A program made the translations under genes and the position numbers. This document shows positions 13,501-22,400 of a stretch of DNA of 64,000 bases, one piece after another. The stretch's first letter is position 1; each line of letters opens with the position of its first letter. The notes beneath the pieces were generated by a model that did not search any database, was not told where the DNA came from, and saw only the letters and a list, made by a program, of their open reading frames with translations. The stretch comes from Shinisaurus crocodilurus (Eukaryota > Chordata > Lepidosauria > Squamata > Shinisauridae), in the NCBI GenBank assembly GCA_021292165.1, contig CM037876.1, forward strand, positions 288,091,938-288,155,937, read 5' to 3'.

Positions 13501-16037
13501 GGCAGGGAGGGAGAAGCACACTAGCCCTATGATTGCTCCCCAATAGACTGGATGAGTTACATCGGCACTGGCATTTTAGAATGGTTGGAAGCATGCCAAC
13601 TTCATTGGTTTTGGTCAATTCATGGGGTTGGATCCAGATTTAGTCATAGTTGCAGTAGACCGATTGAAATCAGTGGGAACTAAGTAAGTCACGACTAACT
13701 TAAATCCCACTGATTTCAATGGGTCTACTGTAAGCATGACAAAATCTGGATCCAACTCTTGGTGTTTCAAGGCTTCCAGATCTTTCTCAATGCATGTCAG
13801 ATTCAATCTTGGCCCATGAAAGCAACACACAGCTAAGGGGTTTGAAGCATCACTGCTGGGCCTTTCTAGGGCACAGGTCTTAAGATCCATGTAGCTCAAA
13901 TGTATTTTATTTATTTATTTATTTATTGTATTTATACCCCACCTTTTTTCCTGCAAGGAACCCAAGGCGGCTTACATAATCCTCCTCCTCCTCCTCTCCA
14001 TTTTATCCTCACAACAACCCTGTGAGGTAGGTTAGGCTGAGAGTCAGTGACTGGCCCAAAGTCACCCAGTGAGTTTCATGGCTGAGCGGGGACTAGAACC
14101 CAGATCTCCGGAGACCCAGTCCAACACTCTCATTCATACATTTGCAGCCCAAACATGGAAAACAAAATCTCCTGATCTTGGATTTGAACAGGAGTCAGCA
14201 ACACGCTAGTCAGACTGGACTGATGCCACAGCATCCCATGTTTTTATGGCTAGCCCCAACCAACAGCAGCTATTGATGTGCGGTGGGGAAATGCAGAACA
14301 CCATGTCATCAGGATATACCAGCTACCGGGGTGGGGAGGAAAGAGAGTTAACACATGTGTCTGCTATGTATTAGCATAATTAATAGTTTGACCCTCAAAT
14401 ATTTGAATTTTGTAATGCTAATGTGACTGAGTATTTACACTTTGTATCCCATGATTTGTTATATTACGCATATCAGGGCTATATAATCCACTGTTCTTCT
14501 CAAGTTAGATTTATCTTCACATACAGCCTTCTGGCATACACTATGGGCACGACCCAGGCTGTGGGCGGGGGAGGCACCACGGGGCCGTCCGCGGGGGTCC
14601 GGTGGGGCGCCGCAGACGGCCTGCGCCCCGTGCACGTGGGCGGACCCCACAGTCCCCGCACCACAGTGCGGGCCTCCCGGCCCGGGATGCCCAGAGGGGC
14701 CGTTTGCCCCTACAGGCTGGAGCGGCGGCAGCTCCGGCCGCTCTGGGCTGCCGCCTCTGTGCGGACCCCGCAGGACAGCCGCCCGCTGTTCGCACGGCAC
14801 GGTGGCCATGCACGGTAGGGGCTTACCCCTCTACCGACCATGGTCACTTTGCGTGCGCCCTGCGCGCAGCTGTCCCGCGGGAGCACCCCCGGTCGGCGTT
14901 CACACGACACGGGAACCGCGGGGGACTTCTGCTCCCCCGTGGTTCCCGTGTCGTGCGAACAAGCCCTTTGTGTAGATCGGGGCTCTTTATTCATCGAACT
15001 GCCATCTGAGTTTGTGGGCATTTGAAAATGTGAACGCAACACACTTCCGATGCAAACTGGGCTCAGAAAAACCCCTCCGCTATCTTGGAGGCTCAGCTAT
15101 CGTGACACCTGCCTTCTCCATTTTTCCTGTGTGGCTTTTTAGATCCCCGTTGTTTATCTGGGCATGATCAAGTTTCCAAAGGTTGGGGTTTCGAAGCCAT
15201 AGCAGGATCCAGAGTTCCCACACTGAAGTTGATTCCACGTGATAAAACACCAGCATATATCACTCCTTCAAACAACACTCACTCACTGTGGGTAGGGCAG
15301 CAGAAGACAGAATGAGAATTCCACTGTTGTCAATGACAGTGTTAAAGTCTAGCAATGCAAGAAGATACTTCAGACATACCATAAACCTGCCTTCCCCAAC
15401 CTACTGTCCTCCAGATGTGTTGGACTGAAAGTCCTCCAGATGTGTTGGGGCGGCCATGCTGGCTGTGGGTGATGGGAGCTGTAGTCCAACACATTTTAGT
15501 CCAGCACATTTGAAGGGCACTAGGTTGGGAAGGCTGATCTAAACACTGGAACATGTTACAGGGCTCTCCAACCTTGGGTCCCCAGATGTTGCTGGACTAC
15601 AGCTCCCAGAATCTCTTGCCATTAGCCATGCTGGCTGGGTATGCTGGTAGCTGTAGGCCAGCAACATCTGGGGACCCAAGGTTGGAGAGCCCTGGGTTAG
15701 AATGTTGGGCTTCTGCATACCGCACACAATTCCTTTCCAATTCCACATAGTTACACACCGTGACAGTACCTTTCCATCTCTTCCTTTGTAGTTTAATATT
15801 TAATCTAACTCTCCACTGCCATGGGAACCAGAAAAACATTTTTCCGCACCGCCATTCACCCCTGGATTTGGTTAAACTCAAATTGAGATTGAAAGGGAAA
15901 CATTTAACCTGTGGCTTGCCACAAGAATTTTGGGCCCCAATAAGATGTCACTAGTAGTAGGCGATCACTCGTGACCGAGTAAGATTGTCTTCCAGGATAA
16001 AATTACAAAAAGAAGATTATAAAAGGAGGAAATTCTA

Positions 16038-16073
<36 letters not shown>

Positions 16074-16464
16074 AGACTCTAGCGATGTCACTACCCTGTG
16101 TATCATTCCTCTAAGATAAGGTCACAAACTAGGTCATGGGCTAAAACCTTTAGGTTGGTGAAGATATATTTTTATTTTATTTTAAGTACATCTCTATCAC
16201 ACTGTAGCGCTTATAGTTTGCAAGGTACATAGAAACTCATGTCCACCAGGGGTGGACCACTATTATTCCCATGTTGAAAATGGCAAATAAATGCTGAGAA
16301 ACTGGGAGCTCTGTTGGAACAAAACATTGCCTACAAACAGGAAACAAATGGGGTCATGAAATCAGTGGTGTGGTTGTAATTTTGAAGTTCAGGAACTCAT
16401 CATGACAGTTCCCATAGCCATCCCCCTCCCCAAAGAGAAGCCAAACATGCAGGTAGCACGTTGA

Positions 16465-16496
<32 letters not shown>

Positions 16497-19400
16497 ATAT
16501 GTGTGCATACACACACAAACACCAACTCAACTCATGATTTTCCAGGAGTTGCTTTTCCCAGCACCAGGGAAAAACAATTGATCTCAAAGTCAACAAACCA
16601 GTTCTAGTAGTTTTCATTTCCACCAGGAGCAGGTCTAAAGGTTCTTAGTTGCTCATTTGGGAACAAGCGACCCCCAAAATTCTTTGCATTACAACAGGTT
16701 TGCTCGCAACTATATATTATTGCCGGGAAAATCCATTTACCCCAAGCTGCTGTGAAAATTGCAACCAAATTTAGAGGGAACAGGGAAGTCTGTGGGGAGT
16801 GGCAGATGATGTCACCGTCACCGCTAATCAAAAAGTCCTGGTGCTTTGACACTGCAAGCCCTACTTCCACTACACCACTGCTTGAAAGACATACTTTAAA
16901 TAGCTGCATTGGGATAACTTGCCAATACTGTACTGATAAACTGCTCCTAGCCACACAGGAGCTCTCCATGGATTAGGACTTGGTGATTTTATCCTGGAAG
17001 ACACTATCGTACTTTTTTTTTTTTTTTTTTTTACTCTTCCCAATCCTTCCCAGCAAGAGTCACTTACAATAGGGTTGTGGTCACCCACAGAAGGGGGTTG
17101 GATACGGAGACCAAATCATTCCATCTGGCATTCAAAAAGTTCAGTGTGCCTAAGGAAAGCTTCACCTTACATAAGCTTAAGGCAAAATGAGGCACCTCAC
17201 TATGACATGCAGAGGCCCTTGGCAACAGGGTAAGTGTGATGTCGCCAACAGCCACCGTCTACCAAAGACTCCTGTGAGGCAGTGTGGTGATCTATAGGAA
17301 AGCGATGTATCGGAAGAGGTGGCCTGCAATTATACAATTTCATACAACATCCCCATCAGTGTTTCAATATTTGAGATGAAGTACATTTGTCCAAGACTGG
17401 GGCAAATATCGGGGAGCGGGGGAGGCAGGTTGGGGAAGGCAGCCTATGATCTTAGCTTTGGGCCAAAGATCTGAGCTGACTCGGAATGATAGCTTCAGGC
17501 CTCCACTGTTGCCCATATTCTCTTCACCCTATCCGTCCCACAGAGACTGGGATAGGGTACTTAGTGTGTTGCTGGAACACAGTCATACAGAGTCCCAGTT
17601 TGCATGATAGCCGGCCCCGCAGCCCACCATGGCTTATTTAAGCCATGGTGGGTTGCGGTGTGTGCTGGTGGCCATTTTGAATATTCAAGCAGCGAAGGGT
17701 GGTCACTGTGGCCTATTATGATGTCCAAACCCAGCGCAGGGTGAGTTGTTGGCATGGTTAACAGACCACCCACAATCCTAAAACAGCCTCTGGCAGCTGG
17801 CACGCACCGCAACCCACCGTGGCTTAAATAATAAACCACAGTGGGCCACAGTGATTGTGTGAACCCAGTCTATATATGGCTGTGCTCTAACTACACTGGT
17901 TTTGGCTTCCTGGAAGAAAGGGGAATGGCCCGAGATTGACTTTAGATCATCAGCTCACATTAAAATCATAATCTCTTCCAGGATCTGCTATTTCCATATG
18001 CCCTGCCTCTCCTGCTTCCTCTTCCCCCACGATGCAGCAAACACATGTCTGGAACCCCAGCTTGTGGGGAAGAACTTATAGGGAGAAGACATCATGCAGG
18101 CGAAAGGATGACCACTTCAGCCTCCACCTCTCTGCTGCCCACTGCTCACTTCTCCAGCCACTCTGCAGCTGTTCAGCAGAAACCCGGCTCCCCAAACCAG
18201 GACCCTGCAGAACTAAAAGGCAGTCCACATGAATTCCTGTGTTACTTTTCAATAATGCATGTTTGCACAAGACACAGGGATGGTGCTGTGTTTGCAGTCT
18301 GAAGAGCTATTATTTGTTTTAAGAAACCTGTGGTGAAGGTTACTGCTAGCTGACAGTGCATATACAGGCAGTGGACATTATTTCTTCTAAAATGAAGAGG
18401 TAACTCTTTAGGCCCAATCACTGAAAAAGGCTACAAAATCCGCTTTTATATTTTGACTTTTTGGGGTGGGTGAGTGAGACAGTTGGGCAGGAAAAAGTGC
18501 AGCTGTATAAATCCTTAGTGAGAGTAAGACACGCTTCACATGTAGGGTGGTTTAGCCTTTATGGCAGCCTCCCCTGACCCAGCACCTTGCAGAGGTGGTA
18601 GACCACAGCTCCCATGATCCCCAGCCAGAACAGCCCTTGCTGGTGGGAAGATGGGAGTTGTAGTCCAACACATCTGAAGGGCAGTGTGTTGTGGTGCTGT
18701 GGGAAGGAGCCTTCCCATGAAGAATGGAAGCTGCCAAAGAAAAAAGGAGGTACGGGCGACTGCACACCCACTTGTGCAAAGGCATGTAGGAGAGACACAG
18801 ATCCCTCATAGCAGCCTTCTCTAACCTGGTGCACTCCAGATTTGTTGGAGTGAAACTCCCAGAATGCCCCAGGCAGCATTTATTTATTATTATTACATTC
18901 AAATCCAGCCTCCCCCCCCCCTTTCAAGGAACCCAAGGCAGCTTACATGGTCCTCCTCCCCTCCATTATATCCTCACAACAACCCTGTGAGGTAGGTTAG
19001 GCTGAGAGTCAGTGACTGGCCCAAAGTCACCCAGTGAGCTTCATGGCCGAGTGGGAGCTAGAACCCAGATCTCCTGAGTCCCAGTCCAACACTCTCACCC
19101 CTATGCCATACTGTCTGGCTGGAGCATGCTGGGAGTTGTAGCACAATGCATCTGGAGGGCACCAGGTTGGAGGAGGCTGCCTCATACTGAGATGCATGTG
19201 CTGTTTATGTAAGCGAGAATATGCAGCTGAACTGCAGAAGCTGTATACATCTCTCAGCCTTCACATAAGACCCCAAGGGAGTGAGAGTCATGCTTCCCTC
19301 TCTTGCCACTTCTGCACGCTGGGCTGTATCCAAATGTAAGTGCCATTCATTTCATTGGGCCTACTCTAAGTAGGACTGACATTGGCTACAACCCTTTGTA

Positions 19401-22400
19401 CAAAGAGTCCCTGGATAGCCATGCCAATGTAGGCCAGGATTTTTTTTGTTTTTTGTTCTACCCCTTATGTGACATTCAGCCCTCATGCAAGTCTAAATCA
19501 CCAACATCGGGTTGTTGTTTTTTTAAAACAAAGATCAAATGAGCTCCTGCTATAATTTAGGAGAGGAATATAAAACTCGTGATGTCAACAAGACTAAAAA
19601 AAAAATCAGATGACTCAAGTCACTGACTTTCAAAGCAACTAAAGTCTAGCTGCTCAGAGCTTGCTGGTTCCAAGCATTTCTTATTATTTTCTTTTAATAT
19701 TAGCCTCTTGATCCTTTAATCCAGCTGAACCTTTTAACAGTACAACATTTTTAAAAAGTAATCCTTGTTTTCAGAGATTTCAGCAGGGGCCTATTCTGTA
19801 GACTGTGTGCAGCATTTTAGACTCAATGTTAAAACAAAGCATAATTGCTTCGGTTTATACACTCATTTAGGCACACAGCATTTTAGTTGCATTTCTTATT
19901 GCAGTGTTCTCCAACCTTGGGTCCCCAGATGTTTTTGGCCTACAACTCCCAGCATGCCCCAGCCAGCATAGCTGGCTGGGGCATGCTGGGAGTTGTGGGC
20001 CAAAAACATCTGGGGACCCCAAGGTTGGAGAACACTGTCTTATTGCAATGATTACTGGGAGAAGTGAAGAATGATTTGACAGCTTTTCAGATTACTTACA
20101 TTGCTATCCTCCAAAAACTTAAGGGCTTTTGCAATATTGTTCAGTCGAAAAATACGATGGGTTGAGGGCTTGTACTCGTGCAGCTAAAACAAAAACAAAA
20201 AGAAAAGGAGAATGGCTTCAAAAGGAAGTCCGGCAATGAATACTTCTTAAAATATATATTAATTAAGAGTGTGAAGTAACATAAAGGGAGTCTCCGATTT
20301 ACTGTTCAATGAAAGGTGATCACAGTTTATAAAAGCAGCAACAGTAGTTTGTTACACCAAGAGTTACAAAACAAAAAATAAAATAAAAAACAGAATTTAA
20401 ATTCCAGTAAGTGCCATTTTTTTTTTTTTTGGCAGAAAGGCGGGGTATAAATCAGATCAATCAATCAATCAATCAATCGGTGATCACAGTTTTTAATTCA
20501 ACTTTAACAAATTGCCATACTGACTGGGAAGGGATTAAGAGCTTATGCCCCTCTGTACATAAACATTTATCCGCATTGTTCAGGAGAAATCCTTTTCTCC
20601 AGTTCATTAGCCCCTATCAGCCTATCTAATCATTCTGAAAGAGACTTTCCTCTAGGTTATATATAGATTAGACAGTGCAAAAGATAATTGTTGAGATCTT
20701 CTACTTTTCACAACCCTCATATACAGAATCTAGATTTGTTGGGAGTCTTAGGGCCAAACTTCATGCCTTTAAGTACCGGGGGGGGGGGAATGATCAGTGT
20801 AGGGGCCCTGATCCAGAATGGGAACCTAGCATGGGGGGTAAGGGGTTATAACCTTTTGCCCCTCACAGTGGCATGAACTCGATCGGGGGGGGGGGCTGCA
20901 TCTGCAAATTGCATTGCATAAAAAGGGTTTCATTCACTGCAGTGGGATCTTTTTGCAATGCAAATTGCAAGTGAGGGACAAAGGGTTAAAGCCCGCTACC
21001 CCTCGTGCTAGAGTCCCGATCTGGACTGGGGACCCTGTGCTGACTATTTGCCCAAAACCCCCAAACCATCCCTGCATTTAACGGCAGAGCTATATGACCA
21101 ACAACACATGTACGGTAGGTTGGCCCTTAGTCTACACCCCTACAAACTATGGTTTAGAGCAGTGTTCTCCAACCTTGGGCCCCCAGATGTTTTTGGCCTA
21201 CAACTCCCAGCATGCCCCAGCCAGCGTGAGTCTGGGGACTCAAGTTTGGAGAACACTGGTTTAGAGGATCAAAAATGAGCTCTATTCTCGCCTGTTCTGG
21301 CCTTTCTCCTCCCTCTCCCTTGTATGCTTAGCTTAATGCATAACATCCTGCTTTGATCAAAGAATAGTTTGTCATTTCATCGAAACTGGCATGGGCCTTC
21401 CAAACCAGAAATTCAGTAAATTATCTGTCCTTCTCCCCTTTTCTTTTAAGCAGGTTTCCAGTCCTTATGACCTACAAAAAAATGTTTTCAAAGATTTCTA
21501 TCCTGCCTTTCTGTCCATCCAGAATCATCAAGGTGTTTCACTGTACATAAAATATAATTAAAAAAACAAATGCAGCAACCGATATATCAGTAAAGGCATA
21601 GGATAAATCATCAGTGGCAAAAGAATAAAACCTCCAAATCATTTAGCCATTACCTGGGCCAAATATTTGCTTAAACAGTAACATCCAAATTAAGTAGGGA
21701 AATAGACTCCAAACAGGTGTGTTTGCCTCTAAATGTCTCACAGATGAAAAAAATGTCCCTCTTTTAGGGCAGGGGTGCAGAGCCTCCGGTTCATGGGCTT
21801 AATCTGGCCTACGGGGCACCTCTTGGTGTTCACCCAGGGGGTGGGGCTTAGGCAGCAAGCCCTGCCTCCGGGAGGAATTACCTTGGAGGGCATCCCTACT
21901 GCTATCTCTGATCTGAGATTGGAGAGAACAGTGGGGATTCTCCTACAACCACTCTCACCAGCACAGTTAAGTCTGGCCCAGGCCGCCCGGCATTCTCGCC
22001 ATGAGTTCCTGTGGCAAGCTTCTCCCCTCTCCTCACCACCATATTGTTTTGTACAACTTGGTCCATGCTGGCTGGAATGATGGGAGTTGCAGGACAACAC
22101 ATCTGGAGGGAATGCTTTAGGGCAGTGTTCTCCAACCTCAGGTCCCCAGATGTTTTTGGCCTACAACTCCCAGCATGCCCCAGCCAGCATAGCTGGCTGG
22201 GGCATGCTGGGAGTTGTAGGCCAAAAACATCTGGGGACCCAAGGTTGGAGAACACTGCTTTAGGGCCATCTGCCCTGACGACACACTTGTGATCTAACTG
22301 ATCGTGAAGAGGGAAAAGAAATCCAAAATAAGTAGAAAACGAAAGGCAGAAATACGATATAAGAAAAGAGTAGAATAGAATAAAACCAAGAAACTCAACC

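Larger units (their letters stand above)
13373..14228. mobile_element. Second copy of the inverted-repeat element, with two nested insertions
   Basis: It matches 11520-11916 in order (gatgagttacatcggcactg, tttcaaggct, caatcttggcccatgaa, tctcctgatcttggatttg, gtcagactggact). It is interrupted by a small palindromic MITE (13627-13756) and a minus-strand SINE (about 13905-14140). Confidence 0.65.

Noticed and set aside
14423..15042. Several overlapping open frames of 90-135 codons on both strands
   Set aside because: They arise because the CpG-rich block has few stop codons. The peptides are low-complexity Arg/Pro/Gly and cross the abrupt GC boundary, with no family resemblance.
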